A stretch of 64,000 nucleotides of DNA from Jeotgalibacillus malaysiensis. GTDB lineage: Bacteria > Bacillota > Bacilli > Bacillales > Jeotgalibacillaceae. The notes beneath the pieces were generated by a model, which saw nothing but the letters and a program-made list of their open reading frames with translations, was not told where the DNA came from and did not search any database. This document shows positions 44,945 to 53,950 of the stretch, in pieces; positions within the stretch are counted from its first letter, which is position 1; each line of letters starts with the position of its first letter. The DNA lies in NCBI GenBank assembly GCA_000818095.1, contig CP009416.1:2898501-2962500 (forward strand). Direction: 5' to 3'. The position numbers and the translations under genes were made by a program.

Positions 44945-46306
44945 ATGAATACTTTTACTGCAAAAGATTATTTGCGCTTTATTGTTCCTTCTATTATCGG
45001 GATTTTTCTATTCATGATGCCGCTTCCTTCAGAAGATGCAGTCACGATTCCTATCGCGATTTTATCTGACTGGCTTCAGGGGTTAATTGGCGGTGCAATT
45101 CCTGCAATTATGACTTTTATTATTGTAATTACAGCCGTGCTGTCTTTGATTGCACGTGCAGGAAAACCTGATTTCATTACGAACAATGAGTTCAGAAATA
45201 CTTTATTTAACGTAACGTGGTTTTGGGTAATTGTCAGAATCCTCGCTGCTGTATTTGCCCTGATTACATTTTTCCAGATTGGGGGAAGTTCAACAGAGCT
45301 GATCTGGTCTGAATATACAGGAGGATTATTATTAGGTGAAGGTGGCTTGATTACGCTATTATTCTCTTTATTCTTATTTGCAGGATTGTTCCTGCCATTA
45401 CTGCTTAACTTCGGTTTGCTGGAGTGGTTCGGTACACTGATGGCTAAGATTATGCGTCCGTTGTTCAAGCTTCCGGGCCGTGCTTCAATCGACTCTCTTG
45501 CTTCATGGCTTGGAGACGGGACGATCGGTGTTATGCTGACAAATAAACAGTATGAAGAAGGGCATTATTCAAAGCGTGAAGCTGCAGTCATTGGAACAAC
45601 CTTCTCAGTTGTATCCATTACTTTCAGTATCGTAGTCATTGAAACTGTTGGCCTGGCATCTTACTTTGTTCCCTTTTATCTGACTGTTGCATTCTCAGGT
45701 TTTATTGCGGCAATCATTATGCCACGGATTCCACCTTTGTCTTTGAAAAAGAAAACTTATATTTCTGAGGCTGAAGAGGAAGATTCCATAGAAGATGTGC
45801 CAGAATATAAATCTCGCATTCAGCACGGTACAGAGCTCGCAATTCAGGCTGCCAGAAAAAATAACAGCGTGAGCCATTTCTTTAAGAGCGGTATGAAAAA
45901 CGTGCTTGATATGTGGCTTGGTGTTGCACCGGTTGTTATGGCGTTTGGTACAGTTGCCCTGATTCTTGCTGAAGAAACAAGCTTCTTTGTGATTCTTGGT
46001 ACACCTTTTGTTCCAATTCTTGAGCTGTTACAGATTCCTGAAGCTGCGGATGCTGCACAGACAATGGTTGTCGGCTTTGCAGATATGTTCCTGCCGGCGA
46101 TTATCGGTGCTGATATTTCATCTGAAATGACGCGCTTTATCATTGCTGCAGTATCTGTAACTCAATTAATCTATATGTCTGAAGTCGGTGGCGTACTGCT
46201 CGGTTCAAAGGTTCCGGTTAACTTCCTTGACCTTGTGCTGATCTTCCTTCTGCGTACACTGATTACACTGCCGATTATTGCAGGTATCGCGCATATTTTA
46301 TTCTAA
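44945..46306 (+). CDS. YjiH family membrane protein (nucleoside-recognition/Gate domains)
   Basis: 453 residues with about ten membrane segments. Gate-domain stretches are visible: LPGRASIDSLASWLGDGTIG near 173 and GFADMFLPAIIGADISSEMTRF near 380. YjiH proteins are presumed transporters of unknown substrate. A strong AAAGGAG precedes the ATG. Single gene under a predicted cre, so probably linked to carbon supply. A family S repeat follows the stop codon. Confidence 0.87.
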   Translation: MNTFTAKDYLRFIVPSIIGIFLFMMPLPSEDAVTIPIAILSDWLQGLIGGAIPAIMTFIIVITAVLSLIARAGKPDFITNNEFRNTLFNVTWFWVIVRILAAVFALITFFQIGGSSTELIWSEYTGGLLLGEGGLITLLFSLFLFAGLFLPLLLNFGLLEWFGTLMAKIMRPLFKLPGRASIDSLASWLGDGTIGVMLTNKQYEEGHYSKREAAVIGTTFSVVSITFSIVVIETVGLASYFVPFYLTVAFSGFIAAIIMPRIPPLSLKKKTYISEAEEEDSIEDVPEYKSRIQHGTELAIQAARKNNSVSHFFKSGMKNVLDMWLGVAPVVMAFGTVALILAEETSFFVILGTPFVPILELLQIPEAADAAQTMVVGFADMFLPAIIGADISSEMTRFIIAAVSVTQLIYMSEVGGVLLGSKVPVNFLDLVLIFLLRTLITLPIIAGIAHILF

Positions 46307-46307
46307 T

Positions 46308-46482
46308 ATCGAAAAGCGGAAGGCGCTTGTCGGGTCTAGACGCTGAAGCTGGACATATCGAAAAGCGGAAGCGCCTTGCTCAGACCCGACAAGCATAAGA
46401 CGCACTGAGAGAAATGGGTGACCTTTCCCATTTTCTCAGTGTGGCTTATGACTCGAGGGTCTAGGCGCTGAAACTGGACAAA
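46308..46482. repeat. Post-stop hairpin repeats (family S), truncated copy and full copy 3
   Basis: First a 45-bp remnant (GAAAAGCGGAAGGCGC to GAAGCTGGACA), then a full copy from about 46350: GAAAAGCGGAAGCGCC, CAAGCATAAGACGC, hairpin AATGGGTGACCTTTCCCATT, GTGGCTTATGACTCGAGG. Confidence 0.85.
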
Positions 46483-46491
46483 AAAAGACAT

Positions 46492-47790
46492 TTACGACGT
46501 CGTAAATGTCTTTTTTGTTGAGTATAAAGGCAGCTGCACGATTGCGTTGGTACCACCCTCAGGCAGGTTCTCAAACACAAGAGAGCCGCCGTGCGCATGA
46601 ACGATTCGGTGACAGACTGTAAGGCCAAGCCCCATTCCTTTTTCCTTCGTTGTATAAAAAGCCTCTGAAACCTTCTCAATCAGCTCTTCCGGAATACCAG
46701 GTCCGCTGTCCCGCAGCTCAATCTGGATTTCATCACCCTGTACTGAAGGTTTAATTAAAATTTCACCATTTTCTTCAATCGCCTCAATACTGTTTTTGAC
46801 TAAATTCATGAATACCTGCACGATCTGATTCCGGTCACCGTAGACAAATTTATCTTCATGATCCAGACGACTGACTTTAATGTCGATTTTTTTCGATGCT
46901 GCCTGGTGCTTCATGAAGTTGATCACGTAATCGACTGAATCACAGATTGAGAACTGCTCATGCTTTTTGATTTCCGGCTTTGAAAGAATCAGCAGTTCCT
47001 CTGTAATAGCATGAATGCGGTCAATTTCTGATGCCATCAGATTGACCCGCTCCTCTGTCAGTGAACCCGTTTCCTGCATCAGCTGAACATACCCCTTCAG
47101 GCTCGTCAGCGGATTTTTAATTTCGTGGGCGATTCCTGAAGCCATTTCCCCGGCAACAGACAGCTTTTCTCTTCTCAGAAGCTGCTCTTCCGCTGCTTTT
47201 TGCTGAGAGATATCGCGTCCAATTGTAATCAGCGCTTTGCGGCTGCCGTCCTTATGAAAAATAGGCACTTTTATCACATCAAATGATTTATATTCACCCG
47301 ATTCCACGTAAAACGATTCCTCACTGCGGTCAGTCTCACCCTTTTGCCACGTTTGTTCATCTGTTACAACGCAATAATCAAATGCTTCCTTGAAAAAAGG
47401 ATTTATGTCCCCAAGTTCAGCATCCGTTTTACCAATATAGTGCTTCCCTTTTAGTCCATATAATTCAAGCCCGAAGTCATTCGTTCTGATCCATCTTCCA
47501 TTGCCGTCTTTGAAGCAGACGAAATCAGGCATTGACTGAATCATCGCCGACATCTTAAACTCTTCTTCTTCCATATCCTTAAAAAGGCTTCTAAGCGCTG
47601 TTGCCCGTCTGTAGATCATGAATGCAAGCCACAGCAGTATAATCGCTACAGCTACTTCAATCACAATATAAGTGGCAGTTGAAAACCAGCCATTAAAGCC
47701 TGCAAATATAAAAATGATCTGTACAATGAAGACAAGTCCAATAATTCCGATCAGGACTCTGATTTGTGAAAACGTATAGGATTGCAGCAT
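46492..47790 (-). CDS. Orphan PAS-domain sensor histidine kinase, sporulation-kinase-like
   Basis: 432 residues from the ATG of MLQSYTFSQI, after AGGTGAT. Two membrane segments (about 10-30 and 38-60), one PAS domain (MIQSMPDFVCFKDGNGRWI to about 205), then the H box GEMASGIAHEIKNPLTSLKG near 217 and the ATPase lobe with NLVKNSIEA, RDSGPGIPEE and GMGLGLTVCHRIV. No response regulator is next to it. This form (GIAHEIKNPLTSLKGY) is the one seen in phosphorelay kinases such as KinE and KinC, so feeding Spo0F is a reasonable guess. Confidence 0.87.
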   Translation of the reverse strand: MLQSYTFSQIRVLIGIIGLVFIVQIIFIFAGFNGWFSTATYIVIEVAVAIILLWLAFMIYRRATALRSLFKDMEEEEFKMSAMIQSMPDFVCFKDGNGRWIRTNDFGLELYGLKGKHYIGKTDAELGDINPFFKEAFDYCVVTDEQTWQKGETDRSEESFYVESGEYKSFDVIKVPIFHKDGSRKALITIGRDISQQKAAEEQLLRREKLSVAGEMASGIAHEIKNPLTSLKGYVQLMQETGSLTEERVNLMASEIDRIHAITEELLILSKPEIKKHEQFSICDSVDYVINFMKHQAASKKIDIKVSRLDHEDKFVYGDRNQIVQVFMNLVKNSIEAIEENGEILIKPSVQGDEIQIELRDSGPGIPEELIEKVSEAFYTTKEKGMGLGLTVCHRIVHAHGGSLVFENLPEGGTNAIVQLPLYSTKKTFTTS

Positions 47791-47984
47791 TTTATCACCT
47801 GCCAATCTTAAATTTAGTACGTCCCTGATTCATATGTAACCGGGGAATCATCTGTTTATAGCAGCCCCAAAAAGAACCATTCAATACTCCTATCATACCA
47901 TGTCGATTTTTGAAGGAAAAGGTCGAAGCAATGTGAATCGGTCACTGCTGCAGAAACTCATCTGAAAAAAGTCCGATTTTATAC

Positions 47985-48032
47985 AAAAAGCTGCTTTAGC
48001 AATCTGTCTGTGAGATCGCCGAAGCAGCTTTT
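47985..48032 (-). terminator. Terminator of the threonine dehydrogenase gene
   Basis: AAAAGCTGCTTCGG pairs with CTAAAGCAGCTTTTT on the minus strand around an AT-rich loop. Confidence 0.78.
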
Positions 48033-48039
48033 CATCACA

Positions 48040-48990
48040 TTAGCTCGTGATGGTTGTTTTTAACTTAGACAGCATATCAACAGTCATAGATGACAGATCA
48101 TGCTGTGCTTTGAATCCCCATTCTTCTTTTGCAGCAGTAGCATCAATTGCATCCGGCCAGCTGTCAGCGATTGCCTGACGCACAGGATCCGGCTTATAGT
48201 GCATTTCAAAAGAAGGCATATGCTTTTTAATTTCAGCTGCCACCATTTCAGGCTCAATGCTCATTGCAGTAACATTGAACGCATTGCGGTGCTTAAGCTT
48301 TGCAGGATCAGCTTCCATCAGGTCAACAATCGCCTGAAGCGCATCCGGCATATACATCATATCCATATACGTTCCTTTATCAATTGGTGACGTATAGCTT
48401 CCTGACTTCAGCGCCTCATAATATACTTCAACCGCATAGTCAGTCGTACCGCCGCCCGGTGCTGTAACGTAAGAGATCAGGCCAGGGAAGCGGACGCCGC
48501 GCGTATCGACACCAAAACGCTTGAAATAATAGTCACACAGCAGTTCACCCGATACTTTATTGACACCATACATCGTAGTTGGACGCTGAATCGTATCCTG
48601 CGGCGTCCCTGTTTTCGGTGTATCAGGACCGAATGCCCCGATCGAACTTGGTGTAAAGAACTGCAGATTGTGCTCACGCGCTGTCTCAAGACCGTTCATC
48701 AGCCCGCCCATATTCAAGTGCCACGCCAGCTGTGGAGACTCCTCAGCTTTAGCTGAAAGCAGTGCTGCCATATGCATCATCGTGTCGACTTTATATTTTG
48801 ATACAATTTCATTCATTCTTGCGCCATCTGTCACATCAAGAATTTCAAAAGGGCCTCCTGTGACCGCTTCTGTATCTGCTGTCCGAATATCAGATGCGAT
48901 GACATTGTCTGAGCCGTATTCTGCACGCAGCTTTGTGATTAATTCCGAACCGATCTGACCAAGTGCACCTGTTACTAATATACGTTTCAT
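48040..48990 (-). CDS. tdh: L-threonine 3-dehydrogenase, short-chain (epimerase-like) type
   Basis: 316 residues of the extended SDR fold. NAD-binding [16 protein letters not shown] near 5, DIRTAD after the second strand, [17 protein letters not shown] near 115 and the catalytic [16 protein letters not shown] near 140. It oxidises threonine to 2-amino-3-ketobutyrate, which Kbl cleaves to glycine and acetyl-CoA. kbl lies on the same strand about 8.6 kb upstream, separated by the peptide transporter and an IS. UDP-sugar epimerase is the look-alike; the SSIGAFGP and MYGVNK forms favour threonine dehydrogenase. Confidence 0.88.
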   Translation of the reverse strand: MKRILVTGALGQIGSELITKLRAEYGSDNVIASDIRTADTEAVTGGPFEILDVTDGARMNEIVSKYKVDTMMHMAALLSAKAEESPQLAWHLNMGGLMNGLETAREHNLQFFTPSSIGAFGPDTPKTGTPQDTIQRPTTMYGVNKVSGELLCDYYFKRFGVDTRGVRFPGLISYVTAPGGGTTDYAVEVYYEALKSGSYTSPIDKGTYMDMMYMPDALQAIVDLMEADPAKLKHRNAFNVTAMSIEPEMVAAEIKKHMPSFEMHYKPDPVRQAIADSWPDAIDATAAKEEWGFKAQHDLSSMTVDMLSKLKTTITS

Positions 48991-49152
48991 GAGAAACCCT
49001 CCGTTGCTATTAAATATTAAAAGAACATTTGTCCGTATGAGAAATACAATTAAAGTTGTTATATAGTTATTTCTCTATTAATTTAACATAAAACGTGTGA
49101 AATGTTTATACTGGGAGGACATTTTTATTTGAGTTTGCAAAAGTTTGCGCTG

Positions 49153-49322
49153 GTGGGGGTGTGGCGGTGTTCGTAGATTTCTGGTGGTGTTCGACACTTA
49201 ACTTGCCGGGTTCGGGGTATAGATGATGATGTTCGTCTTTTAACTCGGCTTGTTCGCTACTTGTCCTGTATGGTTCGACGTTTAAACGTCTATGTTCGAC
49301 ACTTAGGGACCTTTGACCTACC
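49153..49322 (-). repeat. 21-bp phased array J (GTCGAAC motif on the minus strand)
   Basis: TTCG (CGAA reversed) at 49170, 49190, 49211, 49232, 49253, 49274 and 49295: seven units, steps of 21 with one of 20. The leader appears reversed as TTTGACC with TTTG at 49312-49315, again 17 bp from the first unit. Lies between tdh and the peptide ABC operon terminator. From 48991 to 49152 nothing else is recognised. Confidence 0.88.
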
Positions 49323-49352
49323 CACCTCATACACTTACAGTCCTCGATACAT

Positions 49353-49380
49353 AAAAAAACCAGCCCACAGGCTGGTTTTT
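49353..49380 (-). terminator. Terminator of the peptide ABC operon
   Basis: AAAACCAGCC and GGCTGGTTTT pair around TGTG, with T runs on the minus strand. Confidence 0.87.
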
Positions 49381-49393
49381 CACAATCAATCTA

Positions 49394-50449
49394 TTAAACT
49401 TCCTGGCCTTTACCGACAATTGCTTCTGCAGTGTAGTCTTTCGGCTTGTGCTCACCTGATTCGATTTCTTCGATATAGTGACATGCAGCCTGATGACCTT
49501 CTTTCATTAAGTCAGTTGTGCGCAGTTCAGGTACGTCTGTTTTACACTTTTCAGTCGCGAACGGGCAACGCGTATGGAAGCGGCAGCCTGTGGGCGGATT
49601 GATTGGAGAAGGGACATCTCCTTTAAGTGCAATACGTTCTTTTTTAGCGTCAGGATCCGGAACCGGAATCGCTGACAGCAGCGCTTTTGTATAAGGATGC
49701 TGAGGGTTATCAAACAGTGAGTGCTTGTCACCGATCTCAACAATTTTACCAAGGTACATAACGATAATGCGATCAGAAATATGACGGACAACACCAAGGT
49801 CATGCGAGATAAATAGATATGTCAGACCGAACTCTTCCTGCAGTTCTTCAAGCAGGTTTAGTACCTGTGCCTGAATCGATACGTCTAGTGCTGATACTGC
49901 TTCGTCACAGATAATCAGCTTAGGGTCTACTGACAGGGCACGGGCAATTCCGATACGCTGACGCTGACCACCTGAGAATTCGTGCGGGTAGCGATCAGCC
50001 TGGAAAGACTGAAGGCCAACTGTCTGAAGTAATTCTTCAATTTTTCTACGACGATCTTTTTTCGGTACTGCATTTTGAATATCCATTGCTTCTTCAATTA
50101 CAGCAGATACGATCTGACGCGGATTGATTGATGCGTATGGATCCTGGAAAATAATCTGAAGGTCTTTACGCATTGCACGCATTTCCTTTTTGCTTAACGT
50201 TGTCAGATCTTTTCCTTCAAAAGATACGATACCTTCTGTTGGCTCATCCAGACGAAGGATTGCACGTCCTGTTGTTGATTTACCACAACCTGACTCTCCT
50301 ACGATACTGACTGTTTCACCTTCATATACTGTAAAACTGACATCATCTACGGCTTTTACGTGGTTCACGGTACGACCGAAGAATCCACCTTTAATCGGGA
50401 AATATTGTTTTAGTCCCTCAACCTTGAGCAGTTCTTTCTTCGCTGTCAT
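49394..50449 (-). CDS. Oligopeptide/dipeptide ABC transporter ATPase (OppF/DppF type)
   Basis: 351 residues. Walker [10 protein letters not shown] near 54, signature [15 protein letters not shown] near 160 and Walker [13 protein letters not shown] near 180. The C-terminal Oligo_HPY extension has the cysteine cluster [15 protein letters not shown] near 292, which is common in Opp/Dpp ATPases and can bind an Fe-S cluster in some. Start ATG follows GGAGGTG and overlaps the preceding ATPase gene. Fourth and last gene of the operon. Confidence 0.93.
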   Translation of the reverse strand: MTAKKELLKVEGLKQYFPIKGGFFGRTVNHVKAVDDVSFTVYEGETVSIVGESGCGKSTTGRAILRLDEPTEGIVSFEGKDLTTLSKKEMRAMRKDLQIIFQDPYASINPRQIVSAVIEEAMDIQNAVPKKDRRRKIEELLQTVGLQSFQADRYPHEFSGGQRQRIGIARALSVDPKLIICDEAVSALDVSIQAQVLNLLEELQEEFGLTYLFISHDLGVVRHISDRIIVMYLGKIVEIGDKHSLFDNPQHPYTKALLSAIPVPDPDAKKERIALKGDVPSPINPPTGCRFHTRCPFATEKCKTDVPELRTTDLMKEGHQAACHYIEEIESGEHKPKDYTAEAIVGKGQEV

Positions 50450-51452
50450 GGACATTCACCTCCGGATCGCCGTCCCACTCATCTGAGTAGATCCAACAGC
50501 GAATCTGATTATTGTTTTCATCTGTTTCAAGTTCAGGCATACGCTCGCGGCAAAGCTCTGTCGCAAATGGACATCTCGGCGCAAAACGGCAGCCTTTTGG
50601 CATATTGTGCGGACTTGGCACTGTACCATTGATCGGCTTCAGCTTTTCCTGCTCAATGTCGTGTCTTGGCAGTGAGTTCAGCAGGCCGACTGTGTATGGA
50701 TGCTTTGGATTTTTGAAAAGTGTACGCACGTCAGCAAATTCCACTACCTGACCTGCATACATAACTGCTACATAGTCACACGTTTCAGCTACAACACCAA
50801 GATCGTGCGTGATCATCATCACTGACATGTGAAGTTTATTCTGCAGTTCACGGATCAGGTCAAGAATCTGCGCCTGAATCGTAACGTCAAGTGCTGTTGT
50901 CGGTTCATCGGCAATCAGCATATCCGGATTACAAGATAGTGCGATTGCGATCATGACACGCTGTCTCATACCACCTGAAAGTTCGAATGGATACTGGTCC
51001 ACACGCTTTTCAGGAGAAGGAATTCCTACAAGCTTCAGCATTTCGATTGCTTTCAGCTTTGCTTCACGCTTATTCAGTCCTTGGTGGATACGGATTGACT
51101 CCATGATCTGCTGACCAACTGTGTATACAGGATTCAATGATGTCATCGGCTCCTGGAAGATCATTGAGATATCATTACCACGGATAGCACGCATCTGCTT
51201 TTCTGAATAAGTGAGAATATTTTCTCCTTTAAAACGGATTTCCCCTCCTTTAATTTCACCGGGCTTAGCAAGCAGGTTCAGAATCGATAAAGCTGTAATA
51301 CTTTTACCTGATCCGGATTCACCTACGATCCCGATTGTTTTACCGCGCGGCAGTGAAAAGCTTACACCGTCAACTGCTTTTACTTCACCTTCATCTGTAA
51401 AAAATGATGTCTGAAGTTCGCGGATCTCTAAAATATTTTCTGATGAGCTCAT
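50418..51452 (-). CDS. Oligopeptide/dipeptide ABC transporter ATPase (OppD/DppD type)
   Basis: 344 residues. Walker A GESGSGKS near 38, signature [15 protein letters not shown] near 150, Walker [13 protein letters not shown] near 170 and a C-terminal cysteine cluster [15 protein letters not shown] near 287. Works with the OppF-type partner as the ATPase pair. Start after GAGGGGTG. Overlaps the downstream ATPase gene by 32 bp. Confidence 0.93.
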   Translation of the reverse strand: MSSSENILEIRELQTSFFTDEGEVKAVDGVSFSLPRGKTIGIVGESGSGKSITALSILNLLAKPGEIKGGEIRFKGENILTYSEKQMRAIRGNDISMIFQEPMTSLNPVYTVGQQIMESIRIHQGLNKREAKLKAIEMLKLVGIPSPEKRVDQYPFELSGGMRQRVMIAIALSCNPDMLIADEPTTALDVTIQAQILDLIRELQNKLHMSVMMITHDLGVVAETCDYVAVMYAGQVVEFADVRTLFKNPKHPYTVGLLNSLPRHDIEQEKLKPINGTVPSPHNMPKGCRFAPRCPFATELCRERMPELETDENNNQIRCWIYSDEWDGDPEVNVHDSEERTAQG

Positions 51453-51481
51453 GTGATCACCCCTCATTTCATTTAAAAATC

Positions 51482-52432
51482 TTAGTTCAGATCTATACGT
51501 TTATTCAGGAATCTGTAAGAAATATCAACAAGTAAGTTTACGAGTACGAACAGAACGGATATAACAAGTACTGTACCCTGTACAACCGGGAAGTCACGCT
51601 GTCTGATCGCATCAATTGTCAGACGGCCCATTCCGTTGATTGCAAAGATTGTTTCAGTCAGTACCGTTCCGCCAAGAAGGGCACCGAATTCAAGACCAAC
51701 AACTGTTACAACAGGAATCAATGCATTTTTAAGTGCGTGCTGATAAACAACAACGCGCTCTTTCACACCTTTTGCACGGGCTGTACGGATATAATCCTGA
51801 CTGATGACTTCAAGCATACTTGAACGGGTCATACGGGCAATAATCGCTGCCCCTGCTGTACCAAGTGTAATAACCGGCAAAACAACCTGTTTCCAGCTAT
51901 CGCCCCAGCCGGATGCACGCATCTGGAGAAACGGCTGCAGTGACTCCGGTATCCAGTTACCGATTGCAAACCACTGAATCAGCATAAGTCCAAGCCAGAA
52001 GTTCGGCATTGAAAGTCCAAACAGCGCCACAATCATGATTACTACGTCTGTTACTGTGTAGTGACGTACTGCAGATACGATACCTGCAATCAGTCCCATA
52101 AATACACTTAATATTGTACTGTATACGGCCAGTTCAACCGTTACCCAGAAACGGGCACCAATCTCATCTGCAACAGGACGGCTGCTTCGTACTGAAGTAC
52201 CGAGGTCACCCGTTACAACATTTCCAAGAAACGTACCGTACTGTACATGTAAAGGATCATTTAAACCAAGTCTTTCACGAATCTGTTCAACCTGACGTTC
52301 AGGTGCGGCTTCACCAGCGATAATCTGTGCCGGATCACCCGGAATCAGGTGCATCAGAGAGAATACTAATATCGTAACCCCAAGTAAAACGGGGATCGTC
52401 TGAATTAAACGACGGATAATAAATTTCGTCAT
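51482..52432 (-). CDS. Peptide ABC transporter permease (OppB/DppB type)
   Basis: 316 residues with six membrane segments. The N-terminal [35 protein letters not shown] and the EAA loop [20 protein letters not shown] near 215 mark the B-type subunit. Encoded after the C-type subunit gene, the reverse of the usual B-then-C order. Start after GGAGGTG. Confidence 0.93.
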   Translation of the reverse strand: MTKFIIRRLIQTIPVLLGVTILVFSLMHLIPGDPAQIIAGEAAPERQVEQIRERLGLNDPLHVQYGTFLGNVVTGDLGTSVRSSRPVADEIGARFWVTVELAVYSTILSVFMGLIAGIVSAVRHYTVTDVVIMIVALFGLSMPNFWLGLMLIQWFAIGNWIPESLQPFLQMRASGWGDSWKQVVLPVITLGTAGAAIIARMTRSSMLEVISQDYIRTARAKGVKERVVVYQHALKNALIPVVTVVGLEFGALLGGTVLTETIFAINGMGRLTIDAIRQRDFPVVQGTVLVISVLFVLVNLLVDISYRFLNKRIDLN

Positions 52433-52448
52433 ATCAAAGCACCTCCAG

Positions 52449-53342
52449 TTATTGTTTCATTTTCGGATCAAGTGCGTCGCGGATTCCATCACCAAAGATG
52501 TTGAAAGCAAGTACGACAAGCACAATCATCATGCCAGGGAAAAAGGCTACGTGCCATGCATCATAGATGTAGTCACGACCTTCAGACAGCATCGCACCCC
52601 ACTCAGGCATTGGAGGCTGCGCACCAAGACCAAGGAATGAAAGACCGGCAGCCGTTAATACTGCAGTCGCAATACGAAGTGTCGCCTGAACAATAATCGG
52701 AGACATAACGTTTGGCAGGATGTGACGAAAGATAATTCTGAAATCTGTTGCGCCAAGTGCCCGAACCGCGTCTATGTATTCAAGCTTCTTCACTGAAAGC
52801 GTTGAACCACGGACAATACGCGCAAATGCCGGAACAGAGAAAATACCAACTGCAATGATTACGTTTTGAAGACTTCCTCCGAGTACACTTACAATTGCAA
52901 GTGCAAGAAGAATACCTGGGAACGCAAGCAGAACATCCATAATTCTCATGATTACGTTATCGATCCGTCCGCCGTAATAACCGGAAATAATGCCAAGCGG
53001 TACGCCTACAACCAGACCGATAATAACTGAAAGGAAACCAACATAAAGCGTTATTCCCATTCCATGTATAATCCGCGTAAAAATATCTCTTCCAAAGTTA
53101 TCCGTACCAAACCAATATTCAGCAGAAGGACCTGCAAGTTTATTGGCGATATCTGTTGCGTTTGGCGACTTAGACAGAAGCATCGGACCAAAAATCGCTA
53201 CAACAATGAAAAAGACAATTAAATATCCGCCGATCAATGCTGCTTTATTCTTTTTAAGCCGCTTCCAGATCATTTTATAGTTTTCTATTCTGGGATTGAC
53301 CTTCTTAGCAGTAACCGGATGGTTAACCGTATTTTCACTCAT
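52449..53342 (-). CDS. Peptide ABC transporter permease (OppC/DppC type)
   Basis: 297 residues. The OppC_N stretch (YKMIWKRLKKNKAALIGGYL), six membrane segments, GTDNFGRDIFTRIIHGM near 75 and the EAA loop EYIDAVRALGATDFRIIFRH near 190. First gene of the minus-strand transporter operon and divergent from the binding-protein gene. Confidence 0.93.
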   Translation of the reverse strand: MSENTVNHPVTAKKVNPRIENYKMIWKRLKKNKAALIGGYLIVFFIVVAIFGPMLLSKSPNATDIANKLAGPSAEYWFGTDNFGRDIFTRIIHGMGITLYVGFLSVIIGLVVGVPLGIISGYYGGRIDNVIMRIMDVLLAFPGILLALAIVSVLGGSLQNVIIAVGIFSVPAFARIVRGSTLSVKKLEYIDAVRALGATDFRIIFRHILPNVMSPIIVQATLRIATAVLTAAGLSFLGLGAQPPMPEWGAMLSEGRDYIYDAWHVAFFPGMMIVLVVLAFNIFGDGIRDALDPKMKQ

Positions 53343-53950
53343 TTTTTACACCCTCTCTTTTACATATAAATCGTTTTGTAAAGTAATAGGAAAGAACTTT
53401 ACGCACCTCAACAATATTAACGTATTTTCAACAAAAATGAAACTATTCTAATATCTTTTTTTATGAAATGATTTGCATAAAATCGGCAATGAAAATTTTC
53501 GTAAGGATAATAATCCCACATTGTTGATATTAGAATAATTTTATCTAATTCTAATATTTTATTTACATGTTTTCGCGTGCTTTAATCTATACACTTCAAG
53601 GGTTGTCGTGACTTACTAAATTTTCAGTTATATATTTTCTGTGCAGTTTTTTTCGCTAAATTTTCTGCGTATAAAGCGAATTATTCCGTCTTTCAAGTAC
53701 AAAAGCCTGTCCGGCAAATTCATTATTTTAGCAGAGCAACGCTTTAAAGCTAAAACCGATTGTATAAATTATATTAATATAATTATAAGATTTTCCAATA
53801 TCATGAACATCCCGTGATATTCTTTTAAATACAAATGAAACTATTTTTACACGCTTGTAATATTTCAAAATTTGCGATATATTATTTTTTGAATATTGCG
53901 CTTTGTGCGTACATTTCAGATTGACTATCTAAATATGGGGGGTAATTTTT
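53343..53950. promoter_or_regulatory. 600-bp AT-rich divergent control region of the peptide transporter
   Basis: No gene is seen. Three copies of the 10-mer ATTCTAATAT occur: 53445-53454 (+), 53527-53536 (reversed) and 53548-53557 (+). The last two form an inverted repeat with an 11-bp gap. A perfect palindrome ATTATATTAATATAAT is at 53768-53783. CodY-box-like starts AATTTTCAG and AATTTTCTG lie near 53619 and 53656, each matching only the first part of the consensus. A strong GGGGGG site precedes the binding-protein start. Confidence 0.55.

Noticed and set aside
25356-49330. Arrays as coding sequence for heptad-repeat peptides (for example VEHYVFT-like units in D, E and J)
   Set aside because: Because 21 is divisible by three any such array translates as heptads. 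The frames lack convincing starts, D has a stop just before the first unit, and the other sub-families do not keep a frame. A coding origin is not excluded but not supported.
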